Notes: a model not told the origin generated them from the sequence alone. Counted from the first letter of the stretch, positions 8,374 to 17,523 are shown. The stretch is DNA of 34,111 bases from Gammaproteobacteria bacterium (GCA_029245525.1 JAQWPD010000066.1:1-34111), one strand, 5' to 3'. Numbers and translations: made by a program.

Positions 8374-9267
8374 ATGACAGGGAAAACATCTTGGTGGCTG
8401 GTATTGGCCGCGCTCACCGTAATGTGGGGCTCCTCCTATCTGTTGGTTGAGTTCGCATTGTTGGGGTTTATGCCATCGCAATTGGCGGCAATCCGTATTT
8501 CTCTTGCTGCAGTATTGCTGGGAGTGCTCCTGCTATTTACCCGTGTCAGCCTTCCTCGCAGTCGCCGAAGTTGGGCATACCTGACTGCAATAGCCGTTAT
8601 CGGCAATTGCCTCCCGTTCACTCTTATCGCATGGGGTCAGCAGCAGGTTGAGTCGGGCTTGGCGGGAATTTTGGTGGCGGTGACGCCCCTGTGTGTCGTT
8701 GGGCTGGGACATATCTTTTTACCGGACGGCCGATTGAAACCATCACAAATGCTGGGTTTCGCTATCGGGTTTGCCGGTGTCGTTATTCTCATGGGTCCCG
8801 AGTCTTTGCTGGCGTTGGGCGGAGACCTCACTCAGCTATTATCGCAATTGGCAATTCTTGGTGCCGCCTTTTGCTATGCCCTTGCCACTGTATTGACGGC
8901 GCGAATGCCTGCAGTCAAGCCTCTGGTGGCATCAGCAATCGTTATGTGGATAGCAGCTGTGCTGATGCTTCCGGTCACTTTGACGACAGTGCCACAACTC
9001 ATAAGCGCTCCTGTTAATGCCCTCCTCGCCCTGCTATTGCTTGGCATAATGGGTACCGCCTTAACTTCGATGCTTTATTTTTGGCTCGTGGCTCGTGCCG
9101 GAGCCCGATTTACATCATTATTCAATTATCTGGTTCCGATGTGGGCGGTATCTTTGGGTATAGTAGTGCTGAATGAGCAGATGAGATTAGCGAGCTTTGC
9201 CGCTCTGACGCTCATCATTGGCGGCGTACTGCTGACTCAAATGCAGTCCGGCAAAGCAGCCGACTGA
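8374..9267 (+). CDS. EamA/DMT-family transporter
   Basis: Protein of 297 residues with about ten hydrophobic segments in two EamA (DUF6) halves of five, the standard size for drug/metabolite exporters. The N-terminal half has LTVMWGSSYLLVEFAL and AAIRISLAAVLLG; the repeat begins near residue 150 (LAILGAAFCYALATVLTAR). I chose the ATG at 8374 because an earlier in-frame GTG lies within the preceding gene. No strong ribosome-binding site is visible; the 10-base gap to the oxidase stop suggests translational coupling. It would export a small metabolite across the inner membrane, possibly linked to the neighbouring oxidase. The family is clear; the cargo is unknown. Confidence 0.88.
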   Translation: MTGKTSWWLVLAALTVMWGSSYLLVEFALLGFMPSQLAAIRISLAAVLLGVLLLFTRVSLPRSRRSWAYLTAIAVIGNCLPFTLIAWGQQQVESGLAGILVAVTPLCVVGLGHIFLPDGRLKPSQMLGFAIGFAGVVILMGPESLLALGGDLTQLLSQLAILGAAFCYALATVLTARMPAVKPLVASAIVMWIAAVLMLPVTLTTVPQLISAPVNALLALLLLGIMGTALTSMLYFWLVARAGARFTSLFNYLVPMWAVSLGIVVLNEQMRLASFAALTLIIGGVLLTQMQSGKAAD

Positions 9268-9268
9268 C

Positions 9269-9277
9269 TGTTATAAT
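9269..9277 (+). promoter_or_regulatory. Extended -10 promoter for glnS
   Basis: TGTTATAAT is a perfect extended -10 (TG-N-TATAAT), starting 1 base after the EamA stop codon. No -35 match lies at the right distance, which extended -10 promoters can tolerate. A start near 9284 would leave about 27 bases before the ATG at 9311 and only about 9 before the GTG at 9293. Confidence 0.55.
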
Positions 9278-9310
9278 CTTGCCCGCAAAACAGTGCCGGA
9301 TACACACGCA

Positions 9311-11002
9311 ATGAAAGAAGAAACGACATCAGCTGGAAAAGACTTTATCCGTCAGATTATCGATGCTGACCTCAAATCGGGTAAGTGCTCTGACGGCATT
9401 ATTACGCGATTTCCCCCTGAGCCTAATGGCTATTTGCATATCGGGCACGCGAAGTCTATGTGCCTTAACTTCGGTATTGCTGCTGAGTATAACGGCTCAT
9501 GTATTCTGCGCTTCGATGATACGAACCCTGTTAAAGAAGATCAGAAATTCGTTGACTCCATTATTCGAGATATCCGCTGGCTGGGCTTTGACTCCGAGAG
9601 TCGACTGACGCATGCATCGGATTACTTCGAAAAATTTTACGACTGCGCTGTTACCTTGGTTAAAGATGGTAAGGCTTATGTTGATAGTCTAAGCGCTGAA
9701 GAGATTCGTGAGTTACGCGGTACTCTCACCGAGCCAGGCAAGCCAAGTCCATACCGTGAGCGCAGTATCGCAGAGAACCTGGACCTGTTTGCGCGCATGA
9801 AATCTAATGAGTTTTCTGATGGCGAGCATATTCTTCGGGCAAAAATTGATATGGCATCACCCAATATCAATTTACGTGATCCGGCTATATATCGAATTCG
9901 TAAGGTTGCTCACCAACGTACAGGCAATAACTGGTGCATTTATCCGATGTATGATTTTGCTCATGCCGCTACAGATGCCCTTGAATCCATAACGCATTCT
10001 TTGTGCACGCTCGAGTTCGAAGATCATCGTCCGTTGTATGACTGGGTCATTCAAAATCTCAATTTATCTTCCGAACCGCATCAATATGAGTTCTCGCGGC
10101 TGAACCTGGCTTACACAATTACTAGCAAGCGCAAGCTTGCAACCTTAGTTGATGAGCGGAAGGTTGTTGGCTGGGATGATCCACGAATGCCTACTATTGC
10201 TGGTATGCGTCGACGCGGGTATCCGGCGCCGGCAATCAGAGACTTTTGTGGCCGCATTGGCATAACAAAAAAAGAAAATATTATCGAGATGGGCGTTTTG
10301 GAAAATTCGGTGCGGGAGCACCTGAATCCTATCGCTCACCGGGTGTTAGCTGTATTGAAGCCTCTGAAGGTTGTTATAACTAATTATCCGGAAGGTCAGG
10401 AAGAGGTTCTGATTGCTGATAATCATCCGATGGACTCCGAGGCTGGGCAGCGTGAATTGCCATTTTCGCGTGAGATCTATGTTGAGCAGACTGACTTCAT
10501 GGAGGAGGCCCCACGTAAGTTTTTCCGTCTGAAGCCCGGCGGTGAAGTGCGATTGCGCTATGCTTACATTATTCGTTGCGATGAAGTTATTAAGAACGCA
10601 GCGGGCGAGGTTACCGAGTTGCATTGCAGTTATGACCCTGCTACCAAGAGCGGTATGCCAGATGCTAATCGTAAGGTAAAGGGTACGATTCACTGGGTCA
10701 GTTGCGATAAATCTTTACCAGCAGAAGTTCGCCTTTATGATCGACTATTTTCCGTCGCCAGACCAGGCGGCGGTGACACCAATTTTCTGGAACACCTCAA
10801 CCCTGAATCATTGGAAGTATTGCATGGTGCTCGTGTTGAGCCCTCAGTAAAAGGTATCAGTACTGATGTGCCTGTTCAATTTGAGCGCAACGGATATTTC
10901 GTTGCTGATTCTGAGAACAGCAGCTCGGAACAATTGGTGATTAATCGGGTTATTACCTTGCGTGACTCTTGGCTGAAGCAAGAAAAGGCCGATAGGGCCT
11001 AA
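9311..11002 (+). CDS. glnS: Glutaminyl-tRNA synthetase
   Basis: Protein of 563 residues, close to E. coli GlnRS (about 554). This class I synthetase charges tRNA-Gln with glutamine in the cytoplasm. Visible motifs are FIRQIIDADL, RFPPEPNGYLHIGHAKS with the HIGH signature at residues 43-46, LRFDDTNPVKED, the WCIYPMYDFAH segment that binds glutamine, and TSKRKLATLV as the KMSKS-equivalent loop. The C-terminal beta-barrel anticodon-binding domain is complete. I prefer the ATG at 9311 over a GTG at 9293 because it fits the E. coli N-terminus and leaves a normal leader behind the promoter at 9269. The Shine-Dalgarno sequence is poor. The gene ends in a terminator shared with the convergent SAM hydroxide adenosyltransferase gene. 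Confidence 0.97.
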   Translation: MKEETTSAGKDFIRQIIDADLKSGKCSDGIITRFPPEPNGYLHIGHAKSMCLNFGIAAEYNGSCILRFDDTNPVKEDQKFVDSIIRDIRWLGFDSESRLTHASDYFEKFYDCAVTLVKDGKAYVDSLSAEEIRELRGTLTEPGKPSPYRERSIAENLDLFARMKSNEFSDGEHILRAKIDMASPNINLRDPAIYRIRKVAHQRTGNNWCIYPMYDFAHAATDALESITHSLCTLEFEDHRPLYDWVIQNLNLSSEPHQYEFSRLNLAYTITSKRKLATLVDERKVVGWDDPRMPTIAGMRRRGYPAPAIRDFCGRIGITKKENIIEMGVLENSVREHLNPIAHRVLAVLKPLKVVITNYPEGQEEVLIADNHPMDSEAGQRELPFSREIYVEQTDFMEEAPRKFFRLKPGGEVRLRYAYIIRCDEVIKNAAGEVTELHCSYDPATKSGMPDANRKVKGTIHWVSCDKSLPAEVRLYDRLFSVARPGGGDTNFLEHLNPESLEVLHGARVEPSVKGISTDVPVQFERNGYFVADSENSSSEQLVINRVITLRDSWLKQEKADRA

Positions 11003-11009
11003 ATTTTTT
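10986..11009. terminator. Bidirectional terminator between glnS and SAM hydroxide adenosyltransferase gene
   Basis: AGGCC at 10986-10990 pairs with GGCCT at 10996-11000, followed on the plus strand by AAATTTTTT and on the minus strand by TTTTCTT. The stem overlaps the glnS stop codon. The position between convergent genes fits use in both directions. Confidence 0.55.
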
Positions 11010-11015
11010 GGGGAA

Positions 11016-11807
11016 TTAGCGTTCAGTAATGCTGAGCGGAGCCCCTAAACCTAAGCTCAGGAACTGAGCAGCGTTGCCCTCTGCGCGCGCTATTTCAAGC
11101 ATGCCGAACGAGTTAATTAATGCGAGCAGTTCTCCGGGTTGGCTGCGTCCATAGGTGTCTTGCAGAAGCAGATTGCGTCCGCCACAGTTGATTGTCGGCT
11201 GATTGAGTTCGCTGAGTGCTGTGCGGCTGACATTACTGATGAGATTGCCGAAGCTATCAACAGCAACAATGGTGCCCTGCAGACGCGAACCCAGTTTCTC
11301 AGGGCCTTCAACCAATGAAGGCACAATGTCGCGAGTACTTGAACCCATGGCATTTACGCCAATCCGTCCGGAAGCAATTTCTGCGGCCAACGGTGCGAAT
11401 ACATCGCGCCCGTGAAAAGTAGCGCTGATCTTTCCCGGATTAAGTGATTGCAGAATCGCTTCGTTCAGACGATAGCAGGGCGTATCGGTTCGTGCGCCGA
11501 TAACGTCTGAAAGTATGCCATTGTCTGGAGCCAGAAAAACATGCCCATCAAGTTCGCAGCCGAGGATGTCACGTTCCGTGCCAACGCTGGGATCTACTAC
11601 AGCCACATGTACCGTGCCAGTGGGAAAGTTCCGATATGAGTGTGCCAGCCAGAATCCTGCTTCGGCGGGCCAATGAGCCTGAACTTCGTGGGTGAGATCC
11701 ACAATGGTCGCAGTCGGAAGCCGACTAAGGATGACACCCTTCATAACACCAACAAAAGGGCCTTTATGACCGAAATCAGTGGTTAAGGTGATAATCGCCT
11801 GGCTCAT
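11016..11807 (-). CDS. SAM hydroxide adenosyltransferase (DUF62 family)
   Basis: Protein of 263 residues, a typical length. The family converts S-adenosylmethionine to adenosine and methionine using water-derived hydroxide, and is related to fluorinase and chlorinase. Signature stretches are LTTDFGHKGPFVGVMKG near the N-terminus, VDPSVGTERD, APDNGILSDV and FHGRDVFAPLAAEIASG, which include the conserved Asp and His positions of the active site. A C-terminal domain of about 80 residues follows. I chose the ATG at 11807: it lies 22 bases after the upstream stop and has GCGAGC before it, whereas an earlier start would overlap the transporter. It is downstream of the YhhQ-like transporter in the same direction, probably one transcript. 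The physiological role of the family is unsettled. Confidence 0.9.
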   Translation of the reverse strand: MSQAIITLTTDFGHKGPFVGVMKGVILSRLPTATIVDLTHEVQAHWPAEAGFWLAHSYRNFPTGTVHVAVVDPSVGTERDILGCELDGHVFLAPDNGILSDVIGARTDTPCYRLNEAILQSLNPGKISATFHGRDVFAPLAAEIASGRIGVNAMGSSTRDIVPSLVEGPEKLGSRLQGTIVAVDSFGNLISNVSRTALSELNQPTINCGGRNLLLQDTYGRSQPGELLALINSFGMLEIARAEGNAAQFLSLGLGAPLSITER

Positions 11808-11829
11808 CGATAGCTCGCAGTTGAAGACG

Positions 11830-12585
11830 TTAGTGAACCGACCTGGCATCATTTGCGCCCGGACCATTCTTCCAGCTGCACGCCCAGTAGATGAATGGAG
11901 TATCTATCGCAGCAATACCCAGTTTAAAGACATACTTTACTGCACCGAGCGCGAGTGCGGTCTCAAGATCAACGAGACCCCACCATACTACGAGAGAGTA
12001 GATCAGAGTATCGATAGTTTGCGACAGCATTGTCGATACATTATTGCGCAGCCACAAATACTTGCCCTTTGTTTTCTTTTTAAGTTTGTGGAAAATATAA
12101 ACATCAAACCTCTGGCTGATTAGGTATGCCAGCAGTGAACCAAATACAAATCGTGGTGTGAAGTCAACAATCGTTATAAAGGCATCTTGCACTTCTCTTG
12201 AAAAAACCGCCGTAGCAGGTTGTGTTGAGGGCTGAAACAGCAATGAGATACTTAGCATCAGCAAAACAATAATACTGATGAAGAAACCAATCATTACTGC
12301 CCGATTGGCTTCCGCTTGACCCCATCGTTCGTTTAATAGGTCGGTTGCGAAAAAAATACCAGAATAAAAGATGATACCCAGTGTCGTCTGGAAGCCGAAG
12401 ATGGTGGTGATTTTTGGCCCCTGAAGATTGGCTAGCAAAATGGCTAGTACGATACACGCAATCAATCCTTCACGACCGAACAGCCGGTATATGACGACAG
12501 TAAAGGTAAGGTCTAAGCAGAGCGTTATCAGCCAAAGGAGGTTCTGATGATCGATGAAATACTGTTGTACAAATTCTGGAAACAT
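11830..12585 (-). CDS. yhhQ: Queuosine-precursor transporter, VUT family (YhhQ-like)
   Basis: Protein of 251 residues with about six hydrophobic segments, matching the VUT/TIGR00697 family. Recognisable parts are the LANLQGPKITTIFGFQTTLGII region, FYSGIFFATDLLNERWG, which carries the family's acidic DLLNE motif, and the late LGAVKYVFKLGIAAIDTPFIY helix. E. coli YhhQ imports queuosine precursors such as preQ0 and preQ1 for tRNA wobble-base modification. It lies 74 bases downstream of the RND pump gene with a weak possible terminator between, and 22 bases before the SAM hydroxide adenosyltransferase. The family is clear; the substrate is carried over from E. coli. Confidence 0.88.
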   Translation of the reverse strand: MFPEFVQQYFIDHQNLLWLITLCLDLTFTVVIYRLFGREGLIACIVLAILLANLQGPKITTIFGFQTTLGIIFYSGIFFATDLLNERWGQAEANRAVMIGFFISIIVLLMLSISLLFQPSTQPATAVFSREVQDAFITIVDFTPRFVFGSLLAYLISQRFDVYIFHKLKKKTKGKYLWLRNNVSTMLSQTIDTLIYSLVVWWGLVDLETALALGAVKYVFKLGIAAIDTPFIYWACSWKNGPGANDARSVH

Positions 12586-12632
12586 TGCGGCAGCTTACCC
12601 TCTACAGAGCTTGATTAGAAACAAGTAGGTCG

Positions 12633-12657
12633 AAAAAGACAGGCTGCATTTGCTGCC
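12633..12657 (-). terminator. Weak terminator after RND pump gene
   Basis: On the minus strand GGCAGC-AAAT-GCAGCC forms a 5-bp stem with one A-A mismatch, followed by TGTCTTTTT. It lies immediately after the RND stop. It may only attenuate transcription into the transporter gene downstream. Confidence 0.35.
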
Positions 12658-12659
12658 GA

Positions 12660-15600
12660 TCAGATTGCTTCGGTAGCGTTATCAGCCGCTGCATTCCTGC
12701 TCTGTCGGCGCTTACGGAAGTGGGCAGCAACATTGGCCTGAATCATTAGCAGGGCTGGCGTTAGCAGCAACGTTAGAATAGTTGCAAAAAGCAGCCCACC
12801 AACAATCGACGATGCCATTTGTTTCCACCACTGTGTGCTCGGCCCGCCGAAGTATATATCGCGATTGATCAAGTCGACATTCAGTGCAATAGCCATGGGG
12901 ATTAGCCCTAGAATTGTCGTGATAGTGGTTAGCATGACAGGGCGCAAACGCTGAGCACAGGTCCGCATAATAGCTTCTTTGACGTCAGCAGTTTGTTTTC
13001 TGACACTATTGAATGTGTCGATAAGCACAATATTGTTGTTGACCACAATGCCAGCGAGTGCGATGGCGCCGATTCCGCAGTTAACCAAACTGAATACCTG
13101 ATTGGTCATGAGCAGACCCAACAACACACCACCGGTGGAGAAGACCACTGCAGTCAGAATGAGCAGACATTGAAAGAGGTTGTTGAATTGCGTCACTAGA
13201 ATAATAGCCATCAGAGTTAATGCCATGATGAAGGCCTTGGTAAGAAACGCGATCGTTTCGGCCTCATCACGAGCTCCGCCTTTGAAGCGTAACTGAACTT
13301 GATCTTGATTTAGGTCAAGATTTTCAATACGTTGCTGTAACTCATCCAGTACGGGTGCAAGTAAGACGCCATCATCCAGGTCAGACTGCACCAACAGCGT
13401 CCGTTTTCGGTCTGTGCGCATAATTGTGCGGGTCGCATCCTGCGGTTCGTAAGTCACAAAGGTGCTGATAGGCACGTTGCCGTTGCCGGTAGGGATTCTC
13501 AGTTCGCCGAGGCGTTGCAGGCTTCGCTCATTCGCAGGGAAGCGGACCCTGATATCCATCTCTTCATCAGCATCGTCAGGGCGATACTCCGCGACTTTAA
13601 TACCATTGGTCACCAGCTGGATTATGCTGCCGACGAGTGAGACATCGGCGTTGAACTTTGCGGCTTCCGCACGATTCACTTTGAGCTGCCATTCAATGCC
13701 GGGTAATGGGCGAGTATCCTCGGCATTAATGACGCCGGGAATGGTTTCAAGCTCCTGGCGCAGTCGATTAGCGGTATCACGGAGTATATTCATGTCTTCG
13801 GCAGCCACTTCAATATCTATCGGCTTTCCTGTGTTGGGTGTAGGCCCTTGCAGTCGCACTTCCACCACAATGCCTGCTATATCCTTGGTTCGGTTTTGGA
13901 TATCTGCGGCAATTTCCTTGGCTGGACGACGGGTGCGCCAGTTGGCAAAGTTAAGCCGGATTGCGCCAATCATGTCAGGCGAAGAGCCGCGGGCCATCTT
14001 TCCACTTTTAACATAGAGATGTTCGATGCCATCCACATCCAGCACGCGTTCTTCGACCAGACGGACTAAGTCATCTTTTTCTTTTGCTGAAAGATCACCC
14101 CGAGCGCGAATGTCGATACTGCCATTGGTAGGATCAATGTACGGAAACATGTTAATGCCATTACCGAATGTACCGTAGGCCCAATAGATGGTAATTAACA
14201 GGGTTGTGATGATCCCAAGCGTCTTGGTGGGATGATTAAGACTCGATTTTAGTACCTTGAGGTACTTGCCTGTCGATCCGGAAATCTTGTTCAGGTCGCC
14301 AGATTCCGCGGCAATCAGATCGCTGCGGATTTGCTCATTAAAAAGGCCAGGCCTACCGAAGATAGTCCCCAGAGTTGGCACAAATAATAGCGCCATCGCG
14401 AGCGATGAGGTGAGCACAAAAATAAGTGTAATGGGCATGAACTTAAGGAAGCTGCCGGTAAGTCCAGGCCAAAATACCAAAGGAACGAACGCTGCCAGGG
14501 TTGTCGCTGTAGAGGCGATAATCGGCCAGGCCATGCGTTTTGCAGCCGCTGCATAGGCTTGGCTGCGGTGCACGCCTTCGGCCATTTTCCGGTCGGCAAG
14601 TTCGGTAACCACAATGGCGCCGTCAACCAGCATACCCACAGCAATAATCATCGCGAATAACACCACCATATTTATGGTTTGGCCCGTGGCATTAAGTAGA
14701 ATAAACGCGGCACAGAATGACCCTGGAATAGATAACCCCACCAGCAGTGCATTTTGCAGCCCCAGAATGCCGATAAGCACGATGAACACCAAGACTACGG
14801 CAGTGGCAACATTATTCATTAGTGTCGAGATGTTGCGCTCGATATAGTATGACTTATCTCGCGTGAAGGTTGCTTCAACACCGGGGGGCCATAATGGGGA
14901 CGACTCAGTCACAATCTCCCTGACAATACGGGCAGTATTCAGCATGTTGTCCCCGTTGCGAGCGACAATCTCGAGTGCTACCGCAGCCTGACCATTTAGC
15001 CGAGCCTGACTTTCGCGATCTTTGAACGTGCGTTTGACAACGGCAAGGTCACGAAAATGGACGACGTTACCGCGGTCCACTTTAATCGGCAGGTTAAGCA
15101 CGTCTTCAGGGCTTTCAATAACACCCGGAACCTTTACGGCAAATCGACCCTGATCACTTTGCAGTGCGCCTGCTGCGATTAATCGGTTGTTGCTCTCAAC
15201 GAAATTCAATATGTCGGCGGGAGAGAGGTCATAGCTCTCCATAGTTAATGGATCAATGGTGATTTCGAGTAACTCTTCACGAGAACCCACAATATTGACT
15301 TCCATAACGCCGGTAAGACCTTCGACTTGCTCCTTGAGCTTTTCAGCAACGGCTTGCAGGGTTCGTTCCGGCGCATCACCATTGAGTAACAGCACCATCA
15401 TAGGGTCAAACTTCGAAAATTTAACTTCGAAAACTCGAGGCTCATCTGCGTCGGCGGGCAGTTTTGATTTAGCGAGGTCAACCCGCTCACGAACATCAAT
15501 TAGCGCCTTTGCCACATCAACGGTAGGTTCAAATTCTAATGTCACGCTGGCGCTATTCTCGCCTGCAGACGAGATCATTTCTTTCATGCCATCGACATCA

Positions 15601-15818
15601 CGCAGTTCCTGCTCCATTGGTCGTGCGAGCAATCGTTCGGCATCTTCCGGCGAAACGCCTTCAAGAAATATTTGTACGTAGATGTAAGGGAACGAGACAT
15701 CAGGCTCAGCCTCTTTGGGGATCGAGTAATAGGAGCTAACACCAGCAATGATAATTGCAATGAATGCAATCATCATCGTACGGCTTCGACCTATTACAGC
15801 ATCAATGATTGCATTCAT
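12660..15818 (-). CDS. RND efflux pump permease (HAE1/AcrB-like)
   Basis: Protein of 1052 residues, full length for an RND permease, with two repeats of six transmembrane helices and two large periplasmic loops. The start at 15818 overlaps the adaptor stop as ATGA; longer reading lies inside the adaptor gene. The N-terminal helix is followed by SIPKEAEPDVSFPYIYVQ, and TM4 contains GMLVDGAIVVTE. Asp399 matches AcrB Asp407, but the second Asp (AcrB Asp408) is Gly400. In TM10, GIVVNNNIVLID places Asn where AcrB has Lys940. This relay differs from AcrB; similar residues occur in other RND groups. It would export a toxic compound using the proton gradient, together with the adaptor. No outer-membrane channel gene is nearby, so a TolC-like protein from elsewhere is expected. 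Confidence 0.93.
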   Translation of the reverse strand: MNAIIDAVIGRSRTMMIAFIAIIIAGVSSYYSIPKEAEPDVSFPYIYVQIFLEGVSPEDAERLLARPMEQELRDVDGMKEMISSAGENSASVTLEFEPTVDVAKALIDVRERVDLAKSKLPADADEPRVFEVKFSKFDPMMVLLLNGDAPERTLQAVAEKLKEQVEGLTGVMEVNIVGSREELLEITIDPLTMESYDLSPADILNFVESNNRLIAAGALQSDQGRFAVKVPGVIESPEDVLNLPIKVDRGNVVHFRDLAVVKRTFKDRESQARLNGQAAVALEIVARNGDNMLNTARIVREIVTESSPLWPPGVEATFTRDKSYYIERNISTLMNNVATAVVLVFIVLIGILGLQNALLVGLSIPGSFCAAFILLNATGQTINMVVLFAMIIAVGMLVDGAIVVTELADRKMAEGVHRSQAYAAAAKRMAWPIIASTATTLAAFVPLVFWPGLTGSFLKFMPITLIFVLTSSLAMALLFVPTLGTIFGRPGLFNEQIRSDLIAAESGDLNKISGSTGKYLKVLKSSLNHPTKTLGIITTLLITIYWAYGTFGNGINMFPYIDPTNGSIDIRARGDLSAKEKDDLVRLVEERVLDVDGIEHLYVKSGKMARGSSPDMIGAIRLNFANWRTRRPAKEIAADIQNRTKDIAGIVVEVRLQGPTPNTGKPIDIEVAAEDMNILRDTANRLRQELETIPGVINAEDTRPLPGIEWQLKVNRAEAAKFNADVSLVGSIIQLVTNGIKVAEYRPDDADEEMDIRVRFPANERSLQRLGELRIPTGNGNVPISTFVTYEPQDATRTIMRTDRKRTLLVQSDLDDGVLLAPVLDELQQRIENLDLNQDQVQLRFKGGARDEAETIAFLTKAFIMALTLMAIILVTQFNNLFQCLLILTAVVFSTGGVLLGLLMTNQVFSLVNCGIGAIALAGIVVNNNIVLIDTFNSVRKQTADVKEAIMRTCAQRLRPVMLTTITTILGLIPMAIALNVDLINRDIYFGGPSTQWWKQMASSIVGGLLFATILTLLLTPALLMIQANVAAHFRKRRQSRNAAADNATEAI

Positions 15819-16957
15819 TGAGGCGCCTCCAGCGTATTGCGAATTCCCGAAGCCATTGCGGTATCGGCGGTCATGGAAACCGAATCGACCTGCTGCCCTT
15901 GAGACACATAGCCCTGACCCACAACGATCAGCTGTACCTTTTTGGGCAGGCCGGATACCCAAGTGCCTTCGTTGCCGGACTGAATGATTTCTACTGGATA
16001 AAACTGCACACGATCGAATTCATCCACAGTATTAACTCCTAATGAACCATCGCCGCTGAGAGAGAGCAGGGCGGGAGACATTTCATGGGCCAATACTTCG
16101 CCAGTTGCAATACGCATTTCGGCGGTTACGCCAGCCGGAAGTGAACCATCGGGATTCGGTATTTCCAATTCAACAACAAACGTTCGAGTTTCTCGTTCTG
16201 CCACCTGTGAGACATAACGAATATTGCCGCTGACATCCTGTCCGGTCACCAGCGTTGCATTAGCGATATCGCCAACTTTTACATTGCCGGCATCGCGCTC
16301 CGCAACGCTGCCGGTGATGATAATAGTATTGTTGTCAACGAATGTGCCCACCGTATCACCAGCGCGCACGAAGTCGCCAATCTCGACAGTCCTGCTCTGC
16401 AACGTGCCACTGAATGGAGCGCGGATAGTCATGTTGGCCAAATCAAGTTTTGCGCGGGTGTATTCGGCCCGTGCGGCTTCTAGTTTCGCGAGTGTTTCGG
16501 CCATTTGGGAGTCGGAAGCATAGCCGTCTTTTTTCAAGCTTTGCTGGCCATCGTAACGTGTTTGGTGCTCGCGCACGCTGGCTTTTGCCTGATCAACGCG
16601 GGCTTGTCGATCACGAATATCGAGTTTTAATATTGGGTCTCCAGCATTAAGACGGTCACCGCGGCGGGCAAAGATTTTTTCTATTCTGCCCTCTGCTTCT
16701 GTGCTCATTTCGACCGTTCTCGCTGGGTTTGAGTTGCCGTAGACCGTAATATAGCGCTGAATATTTTGCGCTTCACGAGCATCTACCTGAACGCGTACAT
16801 CGCCCTCAGAAATCCCGAGTGTTGCGCCTGACTCGGTGGACTGATCTTCTTCACGGTCAACAAAGCCTGATCCCATCCAGATACTGACAATCACCAGAGT
16901 CAGTGCTGCGAGCAGCCATGGTTGTTTAGCGACAATTGATTTAAATTTATTTTTCAT
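15815..16957 (-). CDS. RND efflux periplasmic adaptor (membrane fusion protein)
   Basis: Protein of 380 residues. An uncleaved N-terminal anchor (LLAALTLVIVSIWMGSGF, about 14-31) is followed by a biotinyl-lipoyl-like domain split around a coiled-coil hairpin. The first half has VEMSTEAEGRIEKIFARRGD, the coiled coil runs over about residues 130-190 (RDRQARVDQAKASVREHQ onward), and MTIRAPFSGTLQSRTVEIGD is the second lipoyl half. Beta-barrel and membrane-proximal domains complete it. It bridges the RND permease to an outer-membrane channel. AAGGGAT lies 5 bases before the ATG. It begins 11 bases after padR, and its last codon overlaps the permease start by 4 bases (ATGA), indicating translational coupling. 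Confidence 0.92.
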   Translation of the reverse strand: MKNKFKSIVAKQPWLLAALTLVIVSIWMGSGFVDREEDQSTESGATLGISEGDVRVQVDAREAQNIQRYITVYGNSNPARTVEMSTEAEGRIEKIFARRGDRLNAGDPILKLDIRDRQARVDQAKASVREHQTRYDGQQSLKKDGYASDSQMAETLAKLEAARAEYTRAKLDLANMTIRAPFSGTLQSRTVEIGDFVRAGDTVGTFVDNNTIIITGSVAERDAGNVKVGDIANATLVTGQDVSGNIRYVSQVAERETRTFVVELEIPNPDGSLPAGVTAEMRIATGEVLAHEMSPALLSLSGDGSLGVNTVDEFDRVQFYPVEIIQSGNEGTWVSGLPKKVQLIVVGQGYVSQGQQVDSVSMTADTAMASGIRNTLEAPQ

Positions 16958-16968
16958 GAAGTTATCCC

Positions 16969-17523
16969 TTAACCACCGTGCGCCGGTTCGTCTATTCTTC
17001 CGGGGGCAGTCTCGGTAAGCAGATGCCGGTTGGATTCAATATAGTCAGCACCTGCCTTTGCAATGACTGCGCCAAAGCCGGCGACGAAACGGGCGCCTGC
17101 TGGGGCATTGATACCCATCTCGGTTTCAATGCTGCTGATATGCTCGACAGCATCTTCGAACGCCTCTATGCGGTCGTTTAACAACCGATTGACACGCCTC
17201 TCATCCAACAGTTCCGAAAAATACATAACGGCAAGAAAGTCGGAGCGCAATTTATGTTGGGGCTCATTAGTTTGCAATGCTCTTTCGAAGGCGTTACGGC
17301 CATTGTCGGTTATTTTGTAAACTTTGCGGTCTGGCCTGCCGGTTTGCGGTATTTCGCGGCATTCGACAAGTCCGCTGGTCGCGAGGTCCGCGAGCGCAGG
17401 ATAAATAGAGCCATAGCCTGCAGAGAAAAAATGCTTGAATAAGGACTCAAACTTTTTCTTTAGCTCATAGCCGCAGGCTTCCTTATTGATGAGCATGCCA
17501 AGGCAGAGTGTTTTTACATCCAT
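16969..17523 (-). CDS. PadR-family transcriptional regulator
   Basis: Protein of 184 residues, the usual PadR length. The N-terminal winged helix has GYELKKKFESLF, YGSIYPALADLATSGLV (recognition helix region) and TGRPDRKVYKITDNG, the beta-wing with the family's R-x-Y-x-IT pattern. A helical C-terminal dimerisation domain follows from about residue 85. PadR proteins usually repress nearby detoxification or efflux genes and release DNA on binding a small ligand. It is the first gene of padR-adaptor-RND, with 11 bases to the adaptor, which points to autoregulation of the pump. The upstream region contains TATA-rich sequence but no convincing palindromic operator. Confidence 0.92.
   Translation of the reverse strand: MDVKTLCLGMLINKEACGYELKKKFESLFKHFFSAGYGSIYPALADLATSGLVECREIPQTGRPDRKVYKITDNGRNAFERALQTNEPQHKLRSDFLAVMYFSELLDERRVNRLLNDRIEAFEDAVEHISSIETEMGINAPAGARFVAGFGAVIAKAGADYIESNRHLLTETAPGRIDEPAHGG

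Noticed and set aside
13462-14016. 184-residue open frame antisense to the RND gene
   Set aside because: It is a shadow of the permease coding frame, Ser/Arg-rich, without ribosome-binding site or recognisable domains.
15819-15962. 48-residue N-terminal extension of the RND permease
   Set aside because: It overlaps the adaptor gene out of frame; the ATGA junction at 15818 gives the standard RND N-terminus.
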